Source: Protopterus annectens (lineage: Eukaryota; Chordata; Ceratodontiformes; Protopteridae). From it: a DNA stretch of 64,000 nucleotides. The notes below the pieces were generated by a model. The model had not been told where the DNA came from. It ran no database searches and saw only the letters and a program-made list of their open reading frames with translations. Below, piece by piece: positions 14,422 to 25,228 of the stretch (the first letter of the stretch is position 1; each line of letters opens with the position of its first letter). A program made the translations under genes and the position numbers. The stretch spans positions 904,417,688 through 904,481,687 of the forward strand of contig NC_056744.1 of the NCBI RefSeq assembly GCF_019279795.1, given 5' to 3'.

Positions 14422-15212
14422 AGGTTCATAGGTAGGTACTAGGCTATCGGCCCTGGGGCCTATACAAGCCAAGCCAAAAAGGTACCCTGGCTTTTACCAC
14501 CCAAGAAAATTATTTTCCTGTGCCTCTGTCAAGCAGAGCCACAGAGGTGATCCCCAGGGTGAATTTCCTATTTCCCATCCAATCATCAAGATTTTTCTTG
14601 AAGAGTGCTAATGAAGAGCTTTGTTTGATATAGATAGGTAGTTTATTCCAGAGTATGGGAAGTCTCTGGGACAGGAATCTATCCCTGCAGCATGTTCTGT
14701 TTATTGTGGTGACAAGGTTTAGGTCCAAAAGCTCTGGGTTTGACATAGCTTTGTATGTTAGGCAGAGATCATCTCTGAGTAGGTGATATGCGACGGAGTA
14801 AAGCTGGAGTTTTTTGAGACAGTCTGCGTAGGGCATCTGTTTCAGGCCAGTAATCCTCTTTGTGAGGTATTTCTGTGGCCTTTACAGTTGTTGTAGATGT
14901 CCTGTGCGGTACATACCAAAAGGGGCGTTGTACTCTATAATGGGTCTAATGAGTGATGGGTAGAGGGGAACAATGACATCTTTTTTCTGGATGAGAAACC
15001 TTTTGTGATGAGGTGTGCCACGTAGAAGGATTTCCTGACTACTGTGACGATGTGATTATCAAAGTAGAGAATACTGTCCACCTGTGTCCCAAGGTCTCTT
15101 ATCACACTTTTGTTGTTAAATATACTACCGCCTATGTTGTAGTTCATGGGTACAGAGTTTTTACCAAAGGGGATGACAATGCACTTTTTGGCATTGAGCT
15201 TGAGGCCATGGC

Positions 15213-15953
15213 TTACCAGGCATCTGTCTCAGTGAGGCCCTTTTGTAGGATGTCCACATCATTAAGAGTTTCGATTATGGCTCCTAGTTTGCAGTCATCT
15301 GTGAACTTCGTTAGCCAAAGACCTTCTGTGTTAGCCTGTACTTCAGAGAAGTAGATACCAAACAGGAGAGGACCCAGGACTGAACCCTGTAGTACTCCAC
15401 TTGTCACTGGTCTGAAGTCGAATTTGGAGTCTGCTATTTTCACAGTGTGGGTTCTGTCAGTGAGCTAGTTGCCAACCCATCTTGTGACATAGGGATTTAT
15501 ACCTAGTTTAGTGAGTTTATCTATAATTCCAGAGTGGGGGATGGTGTCGAAAGCCTTGGCAAGATCTAGATAGGCTGTGTGAACCACCTTACCCTTGTCT
15601 ATGGCTTTGGTGACTGCTTCAAAAAAGTCTATCAGGTTTAGGAGACATGATCTGCCATTTACAAACCCGAACTGGGTGGAGTCCAGAGTTTGGAGATTAC
15701 CAATGTCTTTGTTTATAAGTTCCATAATGATACGTTCCATGACCTTGCAGTTGCAAACCAGGCTTGTCAGGCTAATGGGGTGGTAGTTCCTGGGGTCCAT
15801 GGTGGCTCCGTGATTGTGGAGTGGGATAACCGTCGCTTTGCACCATTCAGCAGGCAGAAAGCCTGATGTGAGGCTATGATTGAAAAAAAATAAACAGCCC
15901 CTGTAAGGCTCGAACCCAGGACCCTGCACACCATAGCCAAAGTGATTTACCAC
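15213..15953 (-). pseudogene. CR1 RT fragment, copy C
   Basis: The first frame (15,465-15,953) starts inside the tRNA-like part and continues into FNHSLTSGFLPAEW, IPLHNHGATMDPRNYHPISL, NGRSCLLNLIDFFEAV and YLDLAKAFDTIPHSGII. A stop at WVGN separates it from the next frame (15,213-15,443) with TSGVLQGSVLGPLLFG and FTDDCKLGA. The catalytic box is therefore FTDD. Later pieces lie at 14,510-15,147. Confidence 0.88.
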
Positions 15954-15966
15954 TAAGCCCTGTCAG
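15895..15966 (-). other. tRNA-like sequence at the 5' end of copy C
   Basis: On the minus strand a D-arm-like stretch (CTTAGTGGTAAATCACT) serves as a plausible A box, and GGGTTCGAGCC is a good B box. Length is about 72 bases. The T-stem 3' side does not pair well, so it is a tRNA-derived SINE head or a decayed tRNA rather than a working gene. It ends in GGGGCTG followed by TTTATTTTTTTT, reminiscent of a Pol III terminator, directly joined to CR1 sequence. The layout resembles the SINE at 49,582-49,730. Confidence 0.7.
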
Positions 15967-15970
15967 ATAT

Positions 15971-17319
15971 CATCATGGAACTCATAAACAAAAACATTGG
16001 TAACCTCCAAACTCTGGACTCCACCCAGTTTGGGTTTGTGAAAGGCAGATCATGCATCCTGAACCTAATCGACTTCTCTGAGGTAGTCAATGAGGCTAAG
16101 GTGGTTCACACAGCCTATCTTGACCTCGCCAAGGCTTTTTACACCATCCCCCATTCTGGAATTATAGCTAAACTCACTAAACTAGGTACAAAACCCTACG
16201 TCACAAGATGGGTTGCCAACTGACTCACTGACAGAACCCACACTGTAAAAGTTACAGACTCCAAATCTGACATTAAACCAGTGACAAGTGGAGTATCACA
16301 GGGTTCAGTCCTGGGACCTCCCCTGTTTGGTATCTACTTCCCTGAAGTACAGGCTAAGACAGAAGACCTCTGGCTAATGAAGTTTGCAGATGACTGCAAA
16401 CTAGGAGCCATAGTTGAGTCCCCAAATGATGTGGACATCCTACAGAAGAGCCTCACTGAGACAGATGTCTGGTGTTAGAGCCATGGCCTCAAGCTCGATG
16501 CCAAAAAGTGCATTGTCATCCCCTTTGGTAAAAACTCTGTACCCGTGAGCTACCACATAGGTGGTAGTCTACTTAACACCGAATGTGTGATGAGACCTTG
16601 GGACCCAGGTGGATAGTAGTCTCTCCTTTGATAATCACATCGCCACAGTAGTCAGGAAGTCCTTCTACGTGGCACACCTCATCACAAAAGGGTTCTCATC
16701 CAGGAAAAAAAGAGGTCATTGTTCCCCTTTACTTGACACTCATTAGACCCATTATCGAGTACGACGCCCCTTTTGGAATGTACCTCACAAGACATTTGTA
16801 GCAGCTGGAAAGGCCGCAGAAGTACCTCACAGAGGATTACTGGCCTCAAACAGATGCCCTACACTGACCATCTAAAAAAACTCCAGCTTTACTCCGTAGC
16901 ATATCGCCTACTCTGAGGTGATTTCTGCCTAACATATAAAGCTATGTCAAACCCAGAGCTGTTGGACATGCTACACCTAAAGAAATCCTAATCCCTCTGA
17001 GCTACACGCTCTAGGGACCTAAACCTTGTCACCACAATAAACAGGACATGCTGGAGAGATAGATTCCTGTCCCAGTGACTTCCCATACTCTGGAACAAGC
17101 TGCCCATCTATGTCAAGCAAAGTTCCTCATTAGCACTTTTCAAGAAAAATCTTTGAGTGGATGGGAGATAGGAAAATATACCCCGGGAATCACTTCTGTG
17201 GCTCTGCTCGACAGTGGCACAGGAAAATAACTTTCTTGGGTGGCATAAGCCAGGGAAACTTGTTGGCTAGGCTTACTTAGGCCCTTAGGCCGATAGCCTA
17301 GTACCTACCTATGAACCTA
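15971..17319 (+). pseudogene. CR1 RT second half and 3' UTR, copy B
   Basis: The frame 15,975-16,223 has MELINKNIGNLQTLDSTQFGFV, split by blocks up to YLDLAKAFYTIP (the D of AFDT is changed to Y). The frame 16,281-16,478 has TSGVSQGSVLGPPLFG and FADDCKLGA. Downstream, frameshifted C-terminal pieces can be followed to 17,225. The element ends in the CR1 3' end with CTATGAACCTAT. Confidence 0.88.
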
Positions 17320-17594
17320 TTATTAGACTAAATACAATATTGTGTAGCATTGAAATGTGCTGACATAAGGGTGACAGTTCATTATTTCCCCATAAAGCAA
17401 ATGTCAGAGTGGAAAAGTTCAAATAGTGGATAAAGAGGAGGAGGGGAAGAGAAGAAAGAGTGAGAAAAAGTATTTGTTAGAAGTAATAATTAGGGTAGAT
17501 ATGGGAGGCAGGAGAAAAAATGAGTAAAAGTAACATTACAAGTAAGAGAAACAAAACCAAGGAAAAGAAAAAATAACATGGACAACAAGATTTA

Positions 17595-17601
17595 CTGTGT
17601 T

Positions 17602-17652
<51 letters not shown>
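17595..17652. repeat. (GT)n microsatellite
   Basis: About 48 bases of GT after a short TTTG-rich lead. The histidine/threonine frames across it are artefacts. Confidence 0.96.
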
Positions 17653-18544
17653 TGTAAAATAACTATAAAGCAAATCTGCACTGATACCTGCTTGCTGCCC
17701 TGCTGAGGGGGACACTTGTGCAAGTGCAGTGGACTGGCTCCAGTATAAAGTGATGGACAAGGCCATAAATAATAGGGGACAAAGGCCCAAAAATGGGACA
17801 ATTTATAAATCTTGCACTTACAAACTTAGAAAGTTGATAAACAGGTTTTGCATTACAGTGAATTTTCTTAAGGATATGAAGTCTGAAATCAAATGCCTGT
17901 CAACTTTCTGACTTCAGTGTTCAATGATTTGCCAGTGATTTGACAGAAAACTGCAATTTTATGAAAAACAGTCAAAAAATCTGGACTTTCAGCAAAAATC
18001 TGTACTGTTGAGAGATATTGATGGGAGTCTTGAACCAACACCCATCAATCATTTTCATTTGTTTGCCAAAGCCATTACAGCAGTGTTTTGCAGGGAGGTG
18101 AGAAAAGCCTTAAATTTAACTGGTATGTTGTGTGGGTGTGGGTAGCTGTGTTTGTGGAAGGTGGAGGTCTGCCTTTGTAAGTGTGGTGTGAATGTTATAG
18201 ATATGAAATGGAGAGATTAAGAGTAAAATTGTGCTCAGTGAAGTCCCTAGCAATTTCATCTCTGCTTGATTCAGACATATACATTCCCCTGTGTTTGTCA
18301 GTACTATGTTTGAGTGCATTGTTTTGGAGTGTAGTTTCACTGCTACAGTTGCTGCTACTCTTTCAATACAAGTATCTGCTTTGGAAGTTTTCTCCAGGAG
18401 TCTGTTGCTGAGAGGATGAGAGATGCTACAGGTATACAACTAAGACAAACTAGATAAAGCAATATTAAGAAAAAGTACCAGGTCACATCAGAGGCTTGGG
18501 AGGTCATTGTTAAGAAACTGAGAACTGTTGTAAAATTTATCATT
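17653..18544. other. No recognisable feature
   Basis: Small frames on both strands show no family motifs. Nothing else was seen. Confidence 0.5.
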
Positions 18545-19597
18545 AAATACCATAAGTTCAGGTTATACTATAAGAGAATAACTATGTAAAGATAACCATG
18601 TCAGCAGCCAAAATGCATTATAAGTTGAATATTTTACTGTGCACATTTTAAATGGATAGACTGGCCTAAATTCTGGACTGATGCATTTGCTTTTTTTTTT
18701 TTTTTATTATTCCTGGGAAATGCTATTCAGAAGTGAAGAGGCATAGAGACATACAAAGGAACAGATTTAGTGGTACACCAGGCTGTGATTTTTTTTATGT
18801 CTATTGTCATGCAAAGCTGACTAAGTTGAATCTAGTAAAGCTGGAAATGTGAGACTGTAGCCCACTGAAGGAGGGGAGATGGGAGGATTAACCTGGCCAG
18901 GAACTGAAACTTGCAAAACTGCTCCTTGTTAAAAGTCTTTTTTATCTCAGTAATTTGTTGACACTTTTGCAAGTTTCTTTCAGAGAATGTGTAGTACATC
19001 AGTAGGAACAACATTTGTAAAACTCAGCGCATACCAGTCAATGACACATGAGCTGCAGACTCTCAAACTTGGCAGTTTTTTCATGTGTTCCATTCTAAGT
19101 GAATGGATGTCTAGTCTGACAACAAATGTTGTTGTTGTATCGTTCGGCTTTTCCCAGTTAGGGGTCGCCACAGCGGAACTCCAGTCCGCTAATGATTGGC
19201 AGTAGATTTTTTACGTACCGACTTGCCAGGTCTGACGCACAACCTTCAACGAAGGTACGCCCATTCACGCATGTCTCCACACAGAAGACGCTTTAGCTGA
19301 GAATCGAGCAGGACAACGTCTTACTGTGAGGCGACAATGCTACCGCAGCACCACCACCGCAGCTCTAGTCTGACAACAAATGGTAGGGCTATTTGTTCTC
19401 AGTCTGTGCATTATGGGACAGATTTAGCTTTCCAAAGGAATCACAATGTCTGCCCCCATGAGGGCAGACAAGAGTAAAAACAAAATAAAATTAGGAATAA
19501 GTACTTATTGTGCTGCAGGCAGCTTTGGGAGGTGTAGTAAATCATGGCAAGATAAAAAATATATGTTTTCTTCATAATTTGCCCGTAGTGGTCCTTC
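18545..19597 (-). mobile_element. Unclassified dispersed repeat, copy 2 (inverted), with nested SINE
   Basis: It is the reverse complement of 10,985-11,745 and shows clear similarity along nearly the whole length, for example ACATTCTCTGAAAGAAACTTG and TTATCTCAGTAATTTGTTGA (in opposite orientation in copy 1). It is interrupted at 19,129-19,363 by a SINE. Copy 1 has the uninterrupted site, which makes the SINE insertion unambiguous. Function unknown. Confidence 0.82.
19129..19363 (-). mobile_element. tRNA-derived SINE (family S), full length, 19-bp target duplication
   Basis: On the minus strand it starts with the tRNA-like head GCGGTGGTGGTGCTGCGGTA, then GTCGCCTCACAG, then a B-box-like CTCGATTCTC. 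The body includes CTGTGTGGAGACATGCGTGA and the 3' part CTGTGGCGACCCCTAACTGG, with an ACAACAAC tail. The duplications TCTAGTCTGACAACAAATG lie at 19,110-19,128 and 19,364-19,382. It is mobilised in trans by a LINE, as expected for a SINE with long duplications. Confidence 0.93.
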
Positions 19598-19885
19598 CTT
19601 GTGGCTGGTATTCATTAACTTATAAGAATATTTAGACACGGTTACTTATCTGATAAGAGTGTAATATATTTATATTGTTGGTTAACAAACTGTGTGGTAA
19701 ACATCTTCTATGAAACTGCTTAGGCTCACTAACAGTTAAAGAGATAGTAACTGGTGCATTTAATTTTGGCTAGAATAGGGAGCAACAGGTAAGTGGATTT
19801 CTCTGGCTTCCTCTAGAGTGATGGTGCTGCTACCAGGCCAGGAAGAAATCTGTGGAGAAGTGGAGAATTCTGACAGTGTTCCCTG

Positions 19886-19901
19886 GGAGAGAGAGAGAGA
19901 G

Positions 19902-19981
<80 letters not shown>
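19886..19981. repeat. (GA)n-(GT)n compound microsatellite
   Basis: About 20 bases of GA followed by about 76 bases of GT. Capable of non-B DNA structure. Confidence 0.97.
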
Positions 19982-19983
<2 letters not shown>

Positions 19984-20053
19984 TGTAAAGTGAGTAGTTA
20001 TACAACGACCCCACTTTAATATTCCAAAAAAATCAGTGTGCACTTTGTAAATC

Positions 20054-20665
20054 AGACTTATACTAATGGAAAAAGGTCCAGTTGCCTGGACTTTTTCCAT
20101 TAGTATAAGTCTTTTTTTTTTGTTGGGCAACAACGGAGAATGGAAGAGCTCCGTTGCTGTTATCTCGCTATGTTAAACGAGTTTAACACAGTGAGATATC
20201 TTAAAAAAAAGCAACGGAGATCTTCCTTTCTCCATTGCTTTTTTAAAGCTGTCTCACTATGTTAAACTCGTTTAGCTTTTTTTAAAGCTATCTCGCTATG
20301 TTAAACTCTTTTAACATAGCGAGACACATTTTTAAAAGCAACGGAGATCTTCTTTTCTCCGTTGCTTCCACACACAGTTCTGATGTATTGCGTAACAATA
20401 CGCATGCACAGTACATCGGAAGTGCTGCAGAATACTGGACAGCTGCGGAAGGGCAGCAAGGAGGCATTATACAATGCCATTATTTAAGAAAAGTAAGTTT
20501 TTTTTTCTTAAATAATGCCATTAATAGTAATAACCACTTCTGGGTGTGGGTAATGCTAGATTTACCCATGGTTGTCTTTGTTTGGCCACTCGGGCTTCGC
20601 CCTCGTGACCAAACCACACCAACCATGGGTAAATCCAGCATTACCCACACCCAGGCGTGGGTTAT
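20054..20665. repeat. Cluster of consecutive inverted repeats (multi-hairpin, foldback-like)
   Basis: At least eight hairpins follow one another: 20,054-20,112; 20,131-20,156; 20,161-20,198; 20,205-20,244; 20,291-20,324; 20,336-20,367; 20,473-20,522; 20,531-20,665. Two arm types alternate: type A (GCAACGGAGA with TCTCCGTTGC) and type B (TCTCGCTATGTTAAA with its complement). The last hairpin has 35-base arms with one mismatch (20,540-20,574 and 20,620-20,654), and the stem continues inward to a short TTC loop. No coding frame is present. It may be one foldback-type or MITE-like element. Confidence 0.88.
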
Positions 20666-21453
20666 TGCTTAAATATTATTTTGTGTGAAAGGCAGTTACT
20701 ATAGATAAAGGGTGTACTGTAAGGCCTTGGTTCACAGAGAGCAGTGAAAGACTCAGCCCTGCATGTGGAGGTTGAAATCTCATAACCAGGACAGCAGTGG
20801 ATATTCTCTTTATGCTCTGGGATCTCAGATGCATTTTGTAAACCAGTTTTTGCAATAGATTTGTATGCACTTTCTTGCTATTATATCACTCTTTGAAGGT
20901 AGTGGTATCAGCCATCCTTCACACTTGGATGGCAGTGGTGAGACTCAAAATTCCATTGGTTACAGCTCAACTCCACATTTACTGTCAGTGGCCACTTCCT
21001 TTGCATTCACATATTAAACAAATAACAAAGAACACTACTTCTTGTTTTGTCTGCATTTCTTACATTTCTTTATTTACCTCAGACCTTACTGTGCTTCTGA
21101 GGTGTATATTACACTTTGTTAATCCTTTCCTTGCTGTGATTGTTTAAAAAAAAAAACATTCTGTGCAACTTATTCTCAGCCAAGTTGTACAAAAAATTAT
21201 ATGTATAGGTGGGTAGTGGCTTGTATAGTCCACATTAGGAACCAGAAAAGTGTGATTTAATTTTAAATTTTCAGAATTATTCACATAGCTAGGATGATGT
21301 TTTAACTGATAATGAAATTTATATATGCATTGCAGCAGTATCTGCTGTAAAATCCAGGAAGAGATCCTCTTTTGTAAGTCAAATATAGCCTTTTATTATA
21401 TTGTTTTCTTTTAATACACTATACAACATCATTTATTCAGTTTAGAACAGAAT
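20666..21453. other. No recognisable feature
   Basis: Short frames without motifs. Nothing else was seen. Confidence 0.5.
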
Positions 21454-21685
21454 TGTTTGTTTGTGTCTTTCAGCTTTTCCCGATTAGGGGTCGCCACAGC
21501 GGAACTCCGGTCCACTAATGATTGGTAGTTAATTTTTATGTGCCGAGTTACCAGCCCTGACGCACAATCTTCAACGAAGGTATGCCCATTCACACATGTC
21601 TCCACGCAGAAGACGCTCTAGTTGAGAATCGAACCGGACAGCATCTTACTGTGAGGCGACAACGCTACCACAGCACCACCACCGC
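21454..21685 (-). mobile_element. tRNA-derived SINE (family S)
   Basis: It has the same order as the copy at 19,129: head GCGGTGGTGGTGCTGTGGTA, GTTCGATTCTC B box (plus strand GAGAATCGAAC), body with GTGTGAATGGGC and 3' part CGCTGTGGCGACCCCTAA, tail AAACAAACAA. Target duplication is not clear. Confidence 0.92.
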
Positions 21686-23582
21686 ATAACATGGCAAATT
21701 ATACAAGCTGGTACACAACAGTTAATTTGTTGAGATAATGTCTTGCTGTTTTAGTGCTTAAAAGCAAGATCTAGTTCACTTATCTCCTACATACATTAAC
21801 ATTCCCAGTTCTCACTTCTTCTGTTTCCTAAGTACCCATTTCAGCTTAAAAGTCTACCATTCATCTGACTGCTGCATCCTAACTTCAGCACCCCACCCCC
21901 GCCAGGTTCTTTGCACTTTCATTAAATTCACATACTATGCCCCAGCATGGAGAACTAGTAACTATAAGGTACAAATATTCTTACTGTATCTTTTCTAAGC
22001 TCGTATGTCAAATATTTTGATGTGATGCCCTAAACAGAATCTTAACCACCCTGCCATCACAATCTGTTGCAAATTCTGTACACTAAAAGCTTAGGACAGT
22101 ACGTAGCTATAGCTAGAGAATTCCTTCCATTCTACATTTCCTGAGTTCTTGGCTCAAAGCACGATCCTAGCTTGTCTGTCAAGTGAATACTCCTATCTAA
22201 TAACTTCTTTCTGATACAATATAGTGGAACATTTCATGTTCTTGGTTTTGCAGTCTATCATTGAGAGATTTGTTTTTGTATTTAGGTAAATTGGTTTGTA
22301 GTAACTAGTATTAGTGGTTTATGGTATAATGAATACATGAAACACTGATTAAATTCTAATCTGCAGCTAACACTGTAATTCATATTGCTTATTACTTAAA
22401 GTGAATCAGCAAGCAACTGTCCTTCCTTATTCTGCTCTTTTTTTCTTTTTTTTTAAGTTCTCTTTATTTTGATTACTGACATTCAGATGTTCTTGCTTAA
22501 CATCTTCAAAAGCAGATATGGTTCTTTTCTGATGGCCTTCTTAATGTTGGTCTGTTGCTAGAGCAGTCGACCTTGCCAAACTCATTTTGTTACAGAAGCT
22601 GCATGTCACTGCGGATTTCAGCTGTAACACAAAGCAGTAATTATTCCCAGCAAACAAGCTGTGTATAAATCCGGGAACTAATAGCCAGCTTGGAAGTGTG
22701 CCATCATGCCTTTCTCATGAACCTGATAGGTCAGTTCTCTTGTGTATTTCTAATTGTCTGAAGTGAAAAGACTAGATTATGCCTCTATGTATATTATTAC
22801 ATTCCTGAATTCTGCACTAGGTTTATACAGGCCGGCTTGTCTTAAATCGGTCAAAAAGAAGCAGTATGTTTCCATGTTCACACTTACAAACGCATCAAAC
22901 TGACCTTCAAAAGGTAGAAGGGATTTTTAAGCTTAAATAACATTTCAGTGCATTGTCAGAACAAGAGCTTAGAAACTTTGTCCCTTGTTGTAGACTATAA
23001 AGCTCTGTATGTTAATAATAGGCCAGTGTGAGATCTAATTATGACACATCAAGAGCCCCAGAATTTTGAGAAAAGGCTTTGTTCCCATGCTTCTCACAGA
23101 AGCACTCTGTCTACATTTCCAAAACAAAAACATAGCTGTTGAGTGCATCATTTCTGAGGACAGAATCATTCTGAAACAGATGTGCTCTTTATTCTTTGTG
23201 CCCTTTAACAGAGGTTTTATTTTATTTTCCCCAATCTGTATGATCTGCATGTACTGGTTTAAATGGTATTCTAAATAACAGCGTTCTAAATATTGGAAAA
23301 TATTAGTATCAACCTGTTTCTTTCCACTCTGTGTTCTTTCTGAAAAACAAAGCCATTTTCCCAGCAGAAAACACGGCCCTATTAGTACGCATCTGCAACA
23401 GTTCCTTTAGGGCATTTATTAAGCTTTTTAGGAAATCAGAAACAAGAAATATCAGAAATACAAGTATGTAGAAAACACACTAGGACATTTAATTTTACAA
23501 CCTGTGAGCCATATTTAAAATTGTGCATTATCCTGTGGGGTTCAATAATAGCATTTAAGTTCCCCATATGTGCAAAGCACTT
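21686..23582. other. No recognisable feature
   Basis: No family-specific coding frame. The frames at 23,035-23,278 overlap on opposite strands and show no motif. Could be unique host DNA. Confidence 0.5.
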
Positions 23583-23685
23583 ATTTATTATTATTTTATT
23601 TTGCATTTGTTTACCGGGAAAGTTCGACTGGATTCAAGTCCTTTTTCAGAAAAGCTCCACGTAATAGAAAATGTAAACATTTAAA

Positions 23686-23915
23686 TGTTGCTGTATCTTT
23701 CGGTTTGTATCGGTTAGGGGTCGCCACAGCGGAACTCTGGTCCGCTAATGATTGGCAGTAGATTTTTATGTACCGAGTTGCCAGCCCTGATGCACAACCT
23801 TCAACGAAGGTACGCCCATTCACGCATGTATCCACACAGAAGACGCTTTAGCTAAGAATCGAACAGGACAACATCTTACTGTGAGGCGACAACGCTACCG
23901 CAGCACCACCACCGC
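23686..23915 (-). mobile_element. tRNA-derived SINE (family S), nested in L2 copy H
   Basis: Head GCGGTGGTGGTGCTGCGGTA, CTGTTCGATTCTTAGC B-box region, body and 3' CCGCTGTGGCGACCCCTAAC as in the other copies. It sits inside the 3' UTR of L2 copy H, about 100 bases from its end. Target duplication not resolved. Confidence 0.9.
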
Positions 23916-24318
23916 AATATATTAGAAAAAATATATGCACGTAATTACAGAGCAGTACTTAAATGTAAACATTTTCCTATATAAGAAAAAATAGCAAAAC
24001 ACACACAATTACAGAGCAGTGCTAAAGTAAGAGCTCTCATAAGTATGTACAACATATGCATATAGTATACATATTTATGTGCAGTAATTACAGTCAGATA
24101 ACATATATAGTAATTACAGATTACTAGATGAGGGAGGTATTACCTAATTTGTAAATTGAGGGAGTTTGCATTCAGTTCTGGTAACACAGGAAACAAAGCA
24201 GGAAAATGTTTTGTGTGGGTTTTGGGTGAGAGATGATGTTTATCCAGTGGAATTGCATGAGCATAGCCAATATTTAAATAGGTGTGCTTTAAGTTTCTTT
24301 TTAAAGTGTAATAGATTA

Positions 24319-25228
24319 TTAATTGACAGTAGTTATTTCAGAAGGGAGTTTATTCCAGTTTTTGGAGACATAGTTAGAGTAGAGGGAGTCACCTGCAGCA
24401 TTTTTGACTTTAACTGTTGTCAATAGAGTTTTCTTTTTTGAATGTCGATTGCGGTTACTAGAGTAAGGGAGTAGGCGATGGAGGGAAGGGGTCTTCTCTG
24501 GGTGGTTTAGAATTTTCTGGGCTGTGGTGAGTTGGTTATGGAGTAGAAGCTGAGAAAGTTCTAACCAGTTAAGTTTCTTGAGTGCTATGCAGTGGAGTGA
24601 TCTAAATGAAGAGTTTGTGGCAAACCTGGCAGTTTTGTTATAACATGATTCTAGTTTAGCTAAGTCTGATTTCTTTAGGTTGACGAGAATTGGTGAGGCA
24701 TAAAGAAGAGTTGAAATGAAATGTGTCTGAACAATAGTTTTTTTTGTATTATTAGTGAGATATTGTTTCTTTTTGTATAGTGTGCCCAGTTTCTTGTGCA
24801 CTTTTTATTGTTTATGCAATATGAATATCAAATCTTAAATTGCTATCGATAACTGCTCCCAGTAATTTAGTGTGGGTCACGGGTGAGATGATGGTGTTGT
24901 TCAAGGACAAAATATTGAAAGTGGGAAGAGTCAAAGCGTGCCTTGTGGGATGAAAAATTATGCGTTTAGTTTTGTTGGGGTTTTGTATTAGCTGAGAATC
25001 AGATAGCCATGTTGCCACCTTTGAGAAAGAGCCTTGTGTTATTGGTTGTAGTTTTTGTAGAGATGAAGCTGCACATATTAGTGTGGAATCATCAGCGTAC
25101 TGAATGACAGAAGTATGCTGTGTTGAAGTGTGAAATATGATCCTTGAGGTACTGCTACTGTAACAGGCAAAAGAGAAGAGAGGTTTTGTTGCCATTGCAT
25201 GGCTTGTTGTCAGATGGTTAGGTAGTCT
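24319..25228 (-). pseudogene. L2 ORF2 RT catalytic and C-terminal part (copy H)
   Basis: The 24,812-25,234 frame holds SVIQYADDSTLICA (YADD catalytic box). Just upstream, QQNLSSLLPV then VPQGS is readable in another frame. A short deletion removes most of the GPLLF part between VPQGS and YADD. The frame 24,319-24,801 has KKLGTLYK, then TIVQTHFISTLLYASP, SCYNKTARF, LNWLELSQLLLHNQL and AGDSLYSN, matching the intact copy at 44,606-45,907. Confidence 0.88.

Larger units (their letters stand above)
14422..15966 (-). mobile_element. Chimeric tRNA-like/CR1 insertion (copy C) in copy B
   Basis: On the minus strand the insert reads tRNA-like sequence (15,895-15,966), then a T-rich joint, then a 5'-truncated CR1 starting in NHSLTSGFLPAEW and ending at the usual CR1 3' end (CTAGTACCTACCTATGAACC). 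The 4-bp ATAT at 14,418-14,421 and 15,967-15,970 flanks the whole insert, which argues that both parts came in together. The CR1 part holds RT frames 15,465-15,953, 15,213-15,443 and 14,510-14,836 with frameshifts. Confidence 0.85.
12456..17319 (+). mobile_element. CR1-type LINE copy B, split by an antisense insert
   Basis: The element runs from ORF1 esterase (12,470) through endonuclease and RT to the 3' end near 17,319 (CCTAGTACCTACCTATGAACC). At 14,421 the RT frame stops within KAME and resumes at 15,967 with IIMELINK, so the interval 14,422-15,966 is a later insertion flanked by ATAT duplications. The second half (15,971-17,319) carries the palm block, FADDCKLG and the C-terminal domain, with many frameshifts. 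It is the only copy here with most of the ORF1 esterase. Confidence 0.93.

Noticed and set aside
15895..15966. Functional tRNA gene
   Set aside because: The T-stem does not pair, and the sequence is embedded in a LINE insertion; treated as tRNA-derived.
17536..17801. His/Thr-rich frames over the GT repeat (also 19,760-20,133)
   Set aside because: They are translations of dinucleotide repeats, with no conserved motif.
20054..20665. CRISPR array
   Set aside because: The repeats are inverted, not direct with unique spacers, and the context is eukaryotic repeat DNA.
20298..20672. 124-residue plus frame across the hairpin cluster
   Set aside because: It runs through inverted repeats and has no motif; a frame by chance in palindromic DNA.
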